This document shows, piece by piece, positions 35,405 through 43,651 of a stretch of 64,000 bases of DNA. The notes under the pieces are model-generated. The model was not told the origin of the DNA, searched no databases, and worked only from the letters and a program-made list of their open reading frames with translations. Where the stretch lies: the NCBI GenBank assembly GCA_964565615.1, contig CAZMFO010000001.1:39046-103045 (forward strand), given 5' to 3'. Made by a program: the position numbers and the translations under genes. The stretch's first letter is position 1; the number at the start of each line of letters is the position of its first letter. The stretch comes from HK-STAS-PATE-36 sp964565615. GTDB taxonomy: Bacteria; Patescibacteriota; Saccharimonadia; Saccharimonadales; JAGQNJ01.

Positions 35405-35459
35405 TCTATTTGGTAAAATATTGACTTGAAATTGTGCGACTGTCTGGCATTATGTAACA

Positions 35460-35882
35460 ATGGGTTTGTTTAAAAAAGCTGGTATCGCAGTAGCGATATC
35501 TTTACCAATAGTGGCGGGTATTTCTAGTGAGCTTGAATCGAAACCTAAGGTTTTGGAGGGTCTGTCCTACGATGCAACAACATCTAACGAGGAGGTTAGT
35601 CAGATAGTGGATGATGATTTGGCCTATTCACCAAGTGGGACAGCAGAGAGCTCAGAAGATTATTCGGACGGTCTTAAATATATCCTAATTGTCGGAGTTA
35701 GTGGATGTATTGCAGTAGCAGGGGCTGGAGTGCTGTTGCTAAGGAGAGCGAATAATATAATCAGTAATCAGCCACCAGATATTGAAGCCGAAATGCCGGA
35801 CTTGTATTATTTTCTTGCCATAAATCGTCTTGATCCTATTGGGCCAGAGGACGATCCTAACTTTTGGCCACCAAAATCATAA
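35460..35882 (+). CDS. Hypothetical small membrane protein
   Basis: Not recognised. 140 aa with two hydrophobic segments: an N-terminal signal-like helix (AGIAVAISLPIVAGI) and a helix at about residues 75-98 (YILIVGVSGCIAVAGAGVLLL). The loop between them is acidic and the C terminus is a 40-residue acidic tail rich in Pro. Possibly a short-lived leader or surface protein; no ribosome-binding site is evident. Confidence 0.6.
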   Translation: MGLFKKAGIAVAISLPIVAGISSELESKPKVLEGLSYDATTSNEEVSQIVDDDLAYSPSGTAESSEDYSDGLKYILIVGVSGCIAVAGAGVLLLRRANNIISNQPPDIEAEMPDLYYFLAINRLDPIGPEDDPNFWPPKS

Positions 35883-35904
35883 AACCGTTGAGAACATAAT
35901 CTGT

Positions 35905-35910
35905 TATAAT
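35905..35910 (+). promoter_or_regulatory. -10 box of glyS, leaderless arrangement
   Basis: TATAAT then TGGCTAAT then ATG at 35919 (gap 8 nt). A TTG at 35910 would lie inside the -10 box, so the ATG is the better start. Confidence 0.68.
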
Positions 35911-35918
35911 TGGCTAAT

Positions 35919-37244
35919 ATGAGTAAAGAAGTAAAAATGGAAGATATAGTTAGCTTGTGTAAAAGGCGTGGGTTTGTTTTTCAGGGGAGCGAGGTTTACG
36001 GTGGATTAAGTGGGACTTGGGATTATGGTCCGCTTGGTTTAATGCTCAAAAAGAATATTCAGAATCTATGGTGGCAAACATTTGTAGATAATCGAGATGA
36101 TATGTATGGGGTGGATGCGTCTATTTTGATGAACCAAAAAGTCTGGCAGGCCAGTGGCCATGTTGATACCTTTTCTGATCCTTTGGTTGAGTGCGCAAAA
36201 TGTAAGGTACGATTAAGGGCAGATAAGCTTGATGGAACAGAAAAATGCCAAAAGGGTGGTGCTCACGAGTTTGGTGAAGCTCGGCAATTTAATATGATGT
36301 TCCGCACCCAAATTGGTCCGGCAGAAGATTTTGATAATCAGCATTCTGGCGACAATCCAAGTAGGGTGTACTTAAGGCCAGAAACTGCACAGGGCATTTT
36401 TACAAACTTTCGTAATATCGTAGATACATTTTACCCAGACCTACCTTTTGGTATTGCTCAAATTGGTAAGGCCTTCCGTAACGAGATCTCGCCACGAGAC
36501 TTTGTTTTTCGGTCACGCGAGTTTGAACAAATGGAGATAGAATATTTTATTCATCCAGATAATTGGCAAAAAGAATTCGAGCAATGGATTGATGCTATTG
36601 TAGCCTTTTTGGATAAACTTGGTTTACCAAAAGATAAGGTCCATCAACTTGAAGTGTCAAATGATGAGAGGGCACATTATTCAAAACGAACAGTAGATTT
36701 TGAATTTGATTTTCCAATTGGTAGGGAAGAGCTACTAGGTCTAGCTTATCGTACTGATTTTGATTTGATGAATATCCAGCGAGTGAGCGGAAAGAGTATG
36801 GATTATCTAATTAAAGGTACTAACGAACGACTTGTTCCGCATGTTATTGAGCCGAGTTTTGGGGTTGAGAGGTTAATTATGGCGGTTCTTTCAAGTGCTT
36901 ACGAAGAGGATCAGCAGAACGGTGAGAAGCGTGTATTTTTAGCACTGCCAAATAATCTTGCACCAGTTAGATTGGCTGTTTCGCCACTATTAAAGAACAA
37001 GCCAGAGCTGGTGCAAAAGGCTCAAGAAGTTTATAAAACCCTAAAGAACGAGTTTGGTAATGTTATGTGGGACGACAACGGCAATATCGGTAAGCGTTAC
37101 CGTCGCCAAGACGAGATCGGCACACCGTATTGCGTAGTGATAGATTTCCAAACCTTAGAGGACGACACCGTGACTGTCCGCAACCGCGACACCACCAAAC
37201 AAGAACGAGTACAAATTGTAGAATTAAAATCTAAACTAGGCTGA
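35919..37244 (+). CDS. glyS: Glycyl-tRNA synthetase, single-chain dimeric type
   Basis: About 441 aa, the alpha2-type GlyRS of eukaryotes, archaea and many bacteria, not the alpha2beta2 bacterial form. Signatures: KRRGFVFQGSEVYGGLSGTWDYGPLG, motif 2 FRNEISPRDFVFRSREFEQMEIEYF (in parts), motif 3 PSFGVERLIMAVL, and the C-terminal anticodon domain with RYRRQDEIGTPYCVVID. Two Cys pairs in VECAKCKVRLRADK suggest a zinc site. Ends in UGA. Start moved to 35919 because of the -10 box. Confidence 0.96.
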   Translation: MSKEVKMEDIVSLCKRRGFVFQGSEVYGGLSGTWDYGPLGLMLKKNIQNLWWQTFVDNRDDMYGVDASILMNQKVWQASGHVDTFSDPLVECAKCKVRLRADKLDGTEKCQKGGAHEFGEARQFNMMFRTQIGPAEDFDNQHSGDNPSRVYLRPETAQGIFTNFRNIVDTFYPDLPFGIAQIGKAFRNEISPRDFVFRSREFEQMEIEYFIHPDNWQKEFEQWIDAIVAFLDKLGLPKDKVHQLEVSNDERAHYSKRTVDFEFDFPIGREELLGLAYRTDFDLMNIQRVSGKSMDYLIKGTNERLVPHVIEPSFGVERLIMAVLSSAYEEDQQNGEKRVFLALPNNLAPVRLAVSPLLKNKPELVQKAQEVYKTLKNEFGNVMWDDNGNIGKRYRRQDEIGTPYCVVIDFQTLEDDTVTVRNRDTTKQERVQIVELKSKLG

Positions 37245-37487
37245 ATTACGCAAGATGTCAATCATTAGAGATTCGGATGTTTTTGTACGCAGTTGTATGC
37301 AAAGATGACAAACATGATTGATTGCTTCAGAAATCGAAACAGTTGCTATGGCGTTTGATGTATTTGACAATTTTTGGCCGATGTATAGATTTGAAACAGT
37401 AGATTTGCGACTTTGAGTTTTTTGGTCTGTTAGGCTTTTTATCTGTGTTAAAATTTGTTAAGAAGGTTTGGAATTTAGGATAAACAT
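37245..37487 (+). other. Gene-free 243-bp gap after glyS
   Basis: AT-rich spacer. A TTGACA at about 37368 with a TAGATT 16 bp later, and a TAAAAT nearer the next gene, could be promoters. TTAGGATAAAC lies before the ATG at 37488. I see no conserved hairpin or credible small gene here. Confidence 0.4.
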
Positions 37488-37949
37488 ATGAGCAGGGAAT
37501 TTGTTGATATTGATGAACTAGAATCAATGGCTGGGACAGTTTGTACAGTTTTTGGTTTTGCCCCAGAAGAACTTTTTTTGGATCAAGACCTTCTAGCAAG
37601 TTTAATTGACCCTATAAGATCTAGCGCCCAACAGCTTTTGGGGCAATGGGTTCATAAAGTTGTGCCGGGCTATTATTTGGGTTGTAGTGTATTGGGCGAA
37701 AACGATTTGGTTAATGCTGGTGAAGAGGACTTATTTTACGGTATCTATAGAGGAATTGATATGATAGGAGGTAAAGAGCCTTTGTTGTCTGGTAATCACA
37801 CTGCCACATTTTATCCGAGCATTGTGTTTGAGACGATTGACAATGATGAGCCTCCTTATAGTCTGGCGCAAACATACTTGCATATTGCCGTACCTTTGGT
37901 TGACAACATTGTGGCTATTGAAAAGATTGGATTTGGTTATGCAAACTGA
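37488..37949 (+). CDS. Hypothetical 153-aa protein
   Basis: Not recognised. Acidic soluble protein, no membrane helix. It has an N-terminal helical part (DIDELESMAGTVCTVFGF) and a likely alpha/beta remainder (YYLGCSVLGENDL, ATFYPSIVFETIDND). AGGA about 8 nt upstream of the ATG supports the start. The next gene begins 15 bp downstream and is also an unknown of similar size and composition, so the pair may act together. Confidence 0.65.
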   Translation: MSREFVDIDELESMAGTVCTVFGFAPEELFLDQDLLASLIDPIRSSAQQLLGQWVHKVVPGYYLGCSVLGENDLVNAGEEDLFYGIYRGIDMIGGKEPLLSGNHTATFYPSIVFETIDNDEPPYSLAQTYLHIAVPLVDNIVAIEKIGFGYAN

Positions 37950-37964
37950 AGCAGAGTCAAAATT

Positions 37965-38486
37965 ATGAGATCTGATTTAGAATTACCAAGTATTGAAGAA
38001 TATGAACTTCTTCGGGGAGCTTTTGAAGAACTTAGATACTCTGAATGGTCAAGAACCAAGTGCGTTAAGGGCGATTTGAGCGCTCTTTATATTCGTGCCG
38101 AAAAGCTCTGTTCTGATTTAGATTTTTTAGCGTGGCCACCGTTTACCTTGTGTATTAACGGAATAATTAGGTCTTATACTGGAGGTAGCAGTCTAGTAGT
38201 TACTTATCGAGAACTCGCACATAACTCTAAGACCGAGAACTCTTCTGTTAATCATAATTACACCTTAAGAGAAGAAGGTGGAATATTAGTAGAGTTTGGG
38301 CAAAGTATTCTGGCTTGTCCGCAAATTTTGCCCCCAACAACCGATGTTGACATAAGAAGCTCTGACGCTTTACTTGATCAAGTCGCAGAGGGCGAGAAGA
38401 TTCTGCGACAAAATACAGGCAACCAGCTAGAGCTTGCGAGTGGTGATTGTGGGATATTGTTTGATAGAATTACCGAATTTTTATAA
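37965..38486 (+). CDS. Hypothetical 173-aa protein
   Basis: Not recognised. Soluble, acidic, mixed alpha/beta. It resembles the preceding gene product in style (a short helical head, then PPFTLCINGIIRSYTGGSSLVVTYREL and a hydrophobic VEFGQSILACPQILPP stretch), but I see no clear sequence identity. It probably shares a transcript with that gene. The next gene starts 85 bp later with its own AGGAGAAAT ribosome-binding site. Confidence 0.62.
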   Translation: MRSDLELPSIEEYELLRGAFEELRYSEWSRTKCVKGDLSALYIRAEKLCSDLDFLAWPPFTLCINGIIRSYTGGSSLVVTYRELAHNSKTENSSVNHNYTLREEGGILVEFGQSILACPQILPPTTDVDIRSSDALLDQVAEGEKILRQNTGNQLELASGDCGILFDRITEFL

Positions 38487-38571
38487 ACTGATTAGGCAAA
38501 AAATACAGCAACAGATTCTCTATTCTTAGAGTAAAATGTACAAAGATTACTAATATCAAAATAGGAGAAAT

Positions 38572-39603
38572 ATGGAAGCAAAAACCCTCACAAATGCTGA
38601 TAGTAAAACCCCAAAAAAAAGCGATGATTTAGAACAAGAAACAGATGTCTTTGCTTGGGCAAATAACCTAGTGCAGATTAAAGAAGAATTGACTATTGAG
38701 CTATTTTTGTTTAGCAAGAATTTCGTTGTCTATCGGGCACAGGTTGGTAAATCACTTCATCGCAATTTAGAGACTTTGCTTCTAGATAATTTGCTAGAAG
38801 CAGTCTTAGATGGTGCCGACAGTGGTCTAGTAGTACGAAATTTTGAAGACGCCGAAGAAGAAAAGAATATACTGCAACGGACACGATTAAAAAATGTTGA
38901 GAACGCTCATATGGTGTTAAATTGGTTAAAAACTCAAGAACACGAGATAGAACCATTTGTTGAGGAGGAACACGATTTTAAGAGAATTAAGGGGTTGGTA
39001 GCGCGATGTAGCCACAAAGATTTACCTAAACCATTTTATGTTATTAAGGCTTTGCCTCAATCACAAATTATGAAGGGCAGTGCAGGGTGGATGTTGCGAG
39101 GCGGTAGGTTTGTACCTTTTGATGCCGAAGGAGCATTGCGTATTCCGGCAGATAACCAACTTTTGGTGCTAGAGGGTGACATTTATGTCTTTAATCAAGC
39201 CAAGTTGGCTAGTTTGTTTGGCTATGATGCAAAAAAATATACCATTGCCGAACAAAAGCTAAAACTAATTGCCGAACATTTTAAACTAAGTATTGATACA
39301 GATCAGACCATAGAACAAATGGTCAAAGGTAAGAAGGCACTAGTAAATAAACTCCAAAAAATTGATCCGACAAAGGTCACGCAAGAAAGGCTTATGCAAC
39401 AAGCTAACGAGCTTGATTTGCCACTAATGGTTGATGGAGCGGGGGCAATAATTATTATGGATAGCAAAGATCTTAGCGTGTTTGTTAATCTTTTGAATGA
39501 TGATTATATTGAGTCACCGATAACTAACGAGCGATACGAAATAACTGGTAAAAAACCCTTAAAACCACCTTCTGATGACGACCTTTTAAAGCAAGTCTTG
39601 TAG
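38572..39603 (+). CDS. DUF4868-like protein (possible KwaB relative)
   Basis: 343 aa, soluble. The central pattern MLRGGRFVPFDAEGALRIP followed by NQLLVLEGDIYVFNQAKLASLFGY resembles the core of DUF4868, the family of KwaB in the Kiwa anti-phage system. This is pattern recognition from memory and was not tested by search. A membrane KwaA-like partner is not adjacent. The AGGAGAAAT site supports the ATG. The next gene encodes a NYN-domain nuclease 42 bp away. Confidence 0.55.
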   Translation: MEAKTLTNADSKTPKKSDDLEQETDVFAWANNLVQIKEELTIELFLFSKNFVVYRAQVGKSLHRNLETLLLDNLLEAVLDGADSGLVVRNFEDAEEEKNILQRTRLKNVENAHMVLNWLKTQEHEIEPFVEEEHDFKRIKGLVARCSHKDLPKPFYVIKALPQSQIMKGSAGWMLRGGRFVPFDAEGALRIPADNQLLVLEGDIYVFNQAKLASLFGYDAKKYTIAEQKLKLIAEHFKLSIDTDQTIEQMVKGKKALVNKLQKIDPTKVTQERLMQQANELDLPLMVDGAGAIIIMDSKDLSVFVNLLNDDYIESPITNERYEITGKKPLKPPSDDDLLKQVL

Positions 39604-39631
39604 TTAGACGATAATAGTCGTTTGGTAGTGA

Positions 39632-39637
39632 TATAAT
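39632..39637 (+). promoter_or_regulatory. Extended -10 box of the NYN gene
   Basis: TGATATAAT (TGn plus TATAAT), then GTTAGTAA, then ATG at 39646 (gap 8 nt). It gives the nuclease its own leaderless promoter inside the gap after the DUF4868-like gene. Confidence 0.65.
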
Positions 39638-39645
39638 GTTAGTAA

Positions 39646-40227
39646 ATGAGATTTAGAAGAAAGCCCAAAACAGCAGAGAAAAAATCGGATGTTTATGCTT
39701 TTATAGATAGTCAAAATCTCAATCTTGGTGTCCAGCGTGTTGGCTGGAAGATGGACTGGAGAAAATTGCGACAATTTTTGGCAAACAAATACGGTGTAAC
39801 AAAGGCTTATATGTTTATTGGCTACATATCTGACAACGAGGATATGTACAACCAGCTTTATGAAGCGGGCTATTTAATTGTACTAAAGCCAACGGTTGAG
39901 TCCTCTGCGTCAACAGAAGAAAGCCAGTCAAAACCACAAGTTAAGGGTAATATCGACGCCGAATTGGTGCTTTATGCGATGAAAGAAATGCCAAATTACG
40001 CGCAGGCGATTATTGTTTCTGGTGACGGTGATTTTTATTGCTTGGCAGAATATCTTGAGTCTAAAAACCGGCTTAAGCATATTATGACTCCAAACTGGAA
40101 GTATTCTACACTATTAAAACCATACGAAAAATTTATTATTCGTCTTGACCAAAAACGCAAAGAACTAGAGCACATAGACTACCATCCCAAAAACAAAAAT
40201 CTAAAAAGATCAAAGAAAACTGGTTAA
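39646..40227 (+). CDS. NYN domain (LabA/DUF88-like) ribonuclease
   Basis: 193 aa with a PIN-like NYN fold. Conserved acidic residues occur in AFIDSQNLNLGVQRVGW, KGNIDAELVLYAMKEM and IIVSGDGDFYCLAEYLE, arranged as in metal-dependent RNases. A basic C-terminal tail (PKNKNLKRSKKTG) may bind RNA. Such proteins act in RNA turnover, and some are found in toxin or defence loci. Its last 18 bp overlap a small minus-strand gene. Confidence 0.88.
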   Translation: MRFRRKPKTAEKKSDVYAFIDSQNLNLGVQRVGWKMDWRKLRQFLANKYGVTKAYMFIGYISDNEDMYNQLYEAGYLIVLKPTVESSASTEESQSKPQVKGNIDAELVLYAMKEMPNYAQAIIVSGDGDFYCLAEYLESKNRLKHIMTPNWKYSTLLKPYEKFIIRLDQKRKELEHIDYHPKNKNLKRSKKTG

Positions 40228-40320
40228 GTTGGCGTCGGCTGAGTGATTGGCGTACCATAGTGCACCTATGCCGATAGCAAGTAAAATAAGTAAAATGATT
40301 GTTCTTAGCTTTTCATTCAT
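40210..40320 (-). CDS. Small 36-aa single-pass membrane peptide next to sortase
   Basis: An ATG at 40320 on the minus strand overlaps the end of the sortase gene by 8 nt and reads MNEKLRTIILLILLAIGIG, then ALWYANHSADANLTSFL and UGA. One strong transmembrane helix and a short polar tail. Translational coupling to the sortase and the clear hydrophobic pattern support a real gene, but 36 codons can arise by chance. Confidence 0.5.
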   Translation of the reverse strand: MNEKLRTIILLILLAIGIGALWYANHSADANLTSFL

Positions 40321-40930
40321 CGTTACTTTGATTATCCTCTATTAGTTTTGCAATAACAACTAACCTTTGTTTGGAGGTCCACATTGGGGTACAGGTGTAT
40401 AGGGTTAGGGTAGGGTCAGCTGTTTTCTGCTCTACCTCAATCTGGTGGGGTTCAACAATTTTTGTTTCGACGACTTGATACAAATATTCTTTGCCCCGCC
40501 AATAAAGTGCCAGTTTATCGCCTGTTTTAATTTTATCTAGATGATAAAAAACCGCCGGATCATTGTAAGTAAAGCGATGTCCAACGATTACTGTGTTGCT
40601 ATCTTTGTCTGGGGTAGAAGTTTGTGGCCTTCTCCAGACTCCTTTTTTTAATGCGTCGGCATACTTACCTTCGTTTATCGGTTCGTCTAATCCAATTTGA
40701 GGAATCACTAAACGATTATCTTGGGGGATTGGTTTGGTACCCGGTTTGTTGTCATCTGAATAAGCCGAACTACTAGATATCTTGCCAGTTTTCAGATTAA
40801 TCCAAAAAGTTAGCTGTGGCAGTAAGGGCATAGCGATAAGATATATCCCAAGTCCAATGACAACAACCGACAAAAAATCGTTAAATAATCGTAGCTTCTT
40901 ATCTTTATGCTTGTATTTAAACTCTCGCAC
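40313..40930 (-). CDS. srt: Sortase (class D/E-like)
   Basis: 205 aa. An N-terminal transmembrane helix (FLSVVVIGLGIYLIAMPLL) anchors an outside beta-barrel domain. The catalytic His is in NTVIVGHRFTYND, the Cys in TLTLYTCTPMWTSKQRLVV, which also has the Arg. It joins surface proteins with C-terminal sorting signals to the wall or to pilins. A likely substrate ends the window (LANTG-type tail at 63870-64000). The GTG start has TATACT at 40937-40942, 6 nt upstream, and no ribosome-binding site. Confidence 0.9.
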   Translation of the reverse strand: MREFKYKHKDKKLRLFNDFLSVVVIGLGIYLIAMPLLPQLTFWINLKTGKISSSSAYSDDNKPGTKPIPQDNRLVIPQIGLDEPINEGKYADALKKGVWRRPQTSTPDKDSNTVIVGHRFTYNDPAVFYHLDKIKTGDKLALYWRGKEYLYQVVETKIVEPHQIEVEQKTADPTLTLYTCTPMWTSKQRLVVIAKLIEDNQSNDE

Positions 40931-40967
40931 ATTATAAGTATAACAATTTTAAGAAGAAAGTTAGTGG

Positions 40968-40973
40968 TATTAT
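40968..40973 (+). promoter_or_regulatory. -10 box of the AlkD gene
   Basis: TATTAT then TAAGTT then ATG at 40980 (gap 6 nt). It lies in the 49-bp divergent gap with the sortase, whose own -10 (TATACT, minus strand) is at 40937-40942. Confidence 0.6.
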
Positions 40974-40979
40974 TAAGTT

Positions 40980-41678
40980 ATGACGGCAAAAGATGTACAG
41001 AGTGAGCTGGATAAGCACGAAAGCCCAAGCGACGCTGTCTTTTTACAAAGATTTTTTAAAACAGGTAAGGGTCAATATGGGGAGGGAGACATATTTATTG
41101 GCGTGAGAGTGCCTGTTTTGCGCTCTATCGCCAAGCAATACATTTCGCTATCTTTAAAAGAGATAGAGGTGTTGCTAGAAAGCCCCGTTCACGAACATCG
41201 TTTGGTAGCTTTAATTATTATGACTTACCAAATTAAGAAGGCAGACCAAGCTACTGGCGAGGCTATTTATCGGCTATATTTAAGACGAACCGATAGAATT
41301 AACAATTGGGACTTGGTTGATGTAAGCTGTCGAGATATTATTGGCAGATACCTAACAGATAAAGATCGTAGCATATTATATGATTTGGCTAGGTCAACCA
41401 ACCTTTGGGAGCGTCGTATTGCAATTGTTAGTACATGGTGGTTTATTCGTCAGGGGCAGTTAGAGGATACCTTTAAATTAGCCAACATATTATTGCAAGA
41501 TAAGTATGATTTAATACAGAAGGCAGTTGGCTGGATGTTACGCGAAGCGGGCAAGAAGGATCAACAAGAGTTACTTTTGTTTTTAGAAAAAAATGCACAT
41601 TTAATGCCCAGAACAATGTTGCGCTATAGCATTGAGAGACTTGATCAAACAGACAAAAATAGGTTTATGGCTCAGTAA
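40980..41678 (+). CDS. alkD: DNA alkylation repair protein, AlkD family
   Basis: 232 aa, built entirely of HEAT-like helical pairs. Family landmarks: RFFKTGKGQYGEGDIFIGVRVPVLR near the N terminus, RTDRINNWDLVDVSCRDIIGRYL and STWWFIRQGQLEDTFKLA in the middle, and MLREAGKKDQQELLLFLEKN later. AlkD glycosylases excise bulky or positively charged alkylated bases. The conserved Trp/Asp residues that line the DNA-binding groove appear present. Confidence 0.9.
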   Translation: MTAKDVQSELDKHESPSDAVFLQRFFKTGKGQYGEGDIFIGVRVPVLRSIAKQYISLSLKEIEVLLESPVHEHRLVALIIMTYQIKKADQATGEAIYRLYLRRTDRINNWDLVDVSCRDIIGRYLTDKDRSILYDLARSTNLWERRIAIVSTWWFIRQGQLEDTFKLANILLQDKYDLIQKAVGWMLREAGKKDQQELLLFLEKNAHLMPRTMLRYSIERLDQTDKNRFMAQ

Positions 41679-41727
41679 TCTACCATTTAAATTGGGTTTT
41701 AGCTAAGCATAAGTTAAAGTATAAAAG

Positions 41728-42996
41728 ATGGATAAATACAAAACGCGATTTCCTAAGAACTTCCTTTGGGGGGCAAGTACTGCCAGCCATCAGGTAGAGG
41801 GTGGAAATCATAATCAGTGGTCTGTTTGGGAGTTACAGGTAGCTAACGAGCATGCAAAAATGTCCAGTCAGCATTTAGGTTGGTTGCCCAACTGGGGTGA
41901 GATTAAGACTCAAGCAGAGGATGCCAATAATTATATCTCTGGTAAAGGGGTAGAACATTATAAACGATACAAGGAAGACTTTAAGTTAATCAAACAGCTC
42001 AACTTAAATTCGTATCGTTTCGGGATTGAATGGTCGCGTATCCAGCCAACAGAAGATGAGTGGAAACAAGAAGCAATCAGCCATTACAGAACATATATTC
42101 AAGAACTAAAAAAGGCGGGAATAGAACCAATGCTTAATATCTGGCATTGGACATTGCCAGTTTGGTTTACCGAAAAAGGTGGTTTTGTAAATAAGGCAAA
42201 TTTAAAGTATTGGGACAAGTTTGTTGAAGTAATTGCCAATGAGCTTTCCTCTCAAGTAAAAAATGTAATCACGCTTAACGAGCCGAACGTCTATGCTAGC
42301 CACTCTTATGCTTTGGGTTGGTGGCCACCGCAACAGACTAGCTGGATAGAGGCGTCTAGGGTTTATTTAAATCTGGTAAGAGCACATAAGCGAGCTTATC
42401 GGATTCTAAAGGCTAAGAAGCCGAGCTTAAATATCGGAATTGCTCAACAACTGGCGAATATACAGGCTAAAAGGCCTCACAATTTTTTTGATCAGGCAAT
42501 GACAAAATGGATGAGATTTTTTTGGAACTGGTGGTTTTACAATCGTATTAGTAAACAGCAAGATTTTATTGGGTTTAATTATTACTTTACTGATTACTAT
42601 AAGGTAAATAAAAGATCTAACCCAAAGTTGCCAACAAACGATCTGGGATGGTATATGGAGCCAGAGGGGCTGTACCCTTTGCTACTAAGAGTCTGGGCGC
42701 GTTATAGAAAGCCGATAATTGTAACAGAAAACGGTGTAGCTGATGCTAATGACCAATATCGTAGATGGTGGATAGAAGAAACACTTATTGCAATGGAGAA
42801 GGCTCTAAGCGAGGGCGTTGGGTTGGTTGGATACTTCCACTGGAGTTTGCTGGATAACTTTGAGTGGGCGTATGGATGGTGGCCAAAATTTGGTTTAATA
42901 GAAGTCGACAGGAAAACGATGAAGCGTACTATTCGCCCAAGTGCAAAATGGTTTGCCGAGCAGATCAAACAGATAAAGGTCATAAAACGAAATTGA
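41728..42996 (+). CDS. bgl: Glycoside hydrolase family 1 beta-glucosidase
   Basis: 422 aa (beta/alpha)8 barrel. The N-terminal FLWGASTASHQVEGG, acid/base motif TLNEPNVYAS (about residue 188) and nucleophile motif IVTENGVADAN (about residue 333) are intact. No signal peptide, so it acts in the cytosol on imported or recycled beta-glucosides. A carbohydrate enzyme is notable in a genome otherwise poor in sugar metabolism in this window. The ATG is preceded by a TATAAA box only 2 nt away, and no ribosome-binding site is seen. Confidence 0.95.
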   Translation: MDKYKTRFPKNFLWGASTASHQVEGGNHNQWSVWELQVANEHAKMSSQHLGWLPNWGEIKTQAEDANNYISGKGVEHYKRYKEDFKLIKQLNLNSYRFGIEWSRIQPTEDEWKQEAISHYRTYIQELKKAGIEPMLNIWHWTLPVWFTEKGGFVNKANLKYWDKFVEVIANELSSQVKNVITLNEPNVYASHSYALGWWPPQQTSWIEASRVYLNLVRAHKRAYRILKAKKPSLNIGIAQQLANIQAKRPHNFFDQAMTKWMRFFWNWWFYNRISKQQDFIGFNYYFTDYYKVNKRSNPKLPTNDLGWYMEPEGLYPLLLRVWARYRKPIIVTENGVADANDQYRRWWIEETLIAMEKALSEGVGLVGYFHWSLLDNFEWAYGWWPKFGLIEVDRKTMKRTIRPSAKWFAEQIKQIKVIKRN

Positions 42997-43021
42997 CAAA
43001 ACAACGTACTTATGCTATCAT
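42993..43021 (+). promoter_or_regulatory. Consensus promoter of the LysM-like gene
   Basis: TTGACA (42993-42998), 17-bp spacer, TATCAT (43016-43021). The ATG at 43029 is 7 nt after the -10 box, so the mRNA should be leaderless. This is the clearest case where both promoter boxes fix a leaderless start. Confidence 0.75.
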
Positions 43022-43028
43022 TTAATTT

Positions 43029-43409
43029 ATGGCTAAACAAGAAAGAATTTTTACTAAAGAGAATCCAAAGACAAAAGAAGTAGCTCATGCTCGTCAGCTC
43101 ATTGCTTTAGGTGCGGTTGTTTTGTCAGCACTTGGAGTAGGCTGGGGTGTCAAGCATACATTATCTGACGAAGAAAAGCCTTCGCGACCAACTCGTTCAG
43201 TATTAGTTAAGCCTGGCGATACGGTTTTTGGTTATGCAGAACAAATTGTAGAGGGATTAGACAAACCTGTTGATGTGAGAGAGATAGTGGACGAAATTAT
43301 TGCGCTGTCTCCAGATGCTCAAGACGGTGTGCTACACCCTGGTGATGAGCTTAATGTTCCGTTAAGCGATGCCGAGATTGTTAGCAAGCAAGATTCTTCA
43401 CAAAAGTAG
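43029..43409 (+). CDS. Membrane-anchored LysM-like protein
   Basis: 126 aa. A single transmembrane helix (about residues 22-41) anchors an outside domain resembling a LysM motif: SVLVKPGDTVFGYAEQIVEGL ... HPGDELNVPL. LysM binds peptidoglycan sugars. The position directly before the mraZ-led division operon, separated by a strong terminator, fits a cell-wall role but not co-transcription. Confidence 0.75.
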   Translation: MAKQERIFTKENPKTKEVAHARQLIALGAVVLSALGVGWGVKHTLSDEEKPSRPTRSVLVKPGDTVFGYAEQIVEGLDKPVDVREIVDEIIALSPDAQDGVLHPGDELNVPLSDAEIVSKQDSSQK

Positions 43410-43440
43410 ACATATTTGATATTTGCGTACTGTCAGTAGT

Positions 43441-43471
43441 CCGCCACGCTAGATGTAGTGGCGGTTTTTTT
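43441..43471 (+). terminator. Strong intrinsic terminator before mraZ
   Basis: CCGCCAC (43441-43447) pairs with GTGGCGG (43458-43464) around a 10-nt loop, followed by seven T (43465-43471). It isolates the dcw operon from the upstream gene. Confidence 0.88.
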
Positions 43472-43529
43472 ATTTTGGTGATTACCTGTGGAAAACTCGA
43501 CAAAATATGTAAAAAAGTAAAAAAAGTAC

Positions 43530-43581
43530 TTGCATGTGGGTAGGGGTGGGTTGTAGACTCAGGTTAGTGGGTAAACGTGGG
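43530..43581 (+). promoter_or_regulatory. mraZ promoter with four phased MraZ boxes
   Basis: TTGCAT (43530-43535) and TAGACT (43554-43559), 18-bp spacer, form a promoter. GTGGG boxes lie at 43536, 43546, 43567 and 43577. Each pair is spaced 10 bp (5-nt gap), and the second and third are 21 bp apart, so all four face the same side of DNA. The known MraZ operator is a set of TGGG-type repeats with 5-nt gaps, so MraZ autoregulation is strongly suggested. Confidence 0.85.
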
Positions 43582-43651
43582 TAACCCATCGTAAGCAAAA
43601 AATAAAAACAACCACGAGAGAATATTAATAATAAGAGACCAAATAATTCAT

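Noticed and set aside
37327..37599. 90-codon minus-strand frame before the 37488 gene
   Set aside because: It overlaps the start of a better plus-strand gene and looks like an AT-rich chance frame.
34722..42996. UGA recoding (code 25) as in Gracilibacteria
   Set aside because: UGA ends several genes at sensible places and RF2 is present, so the standard code fits.
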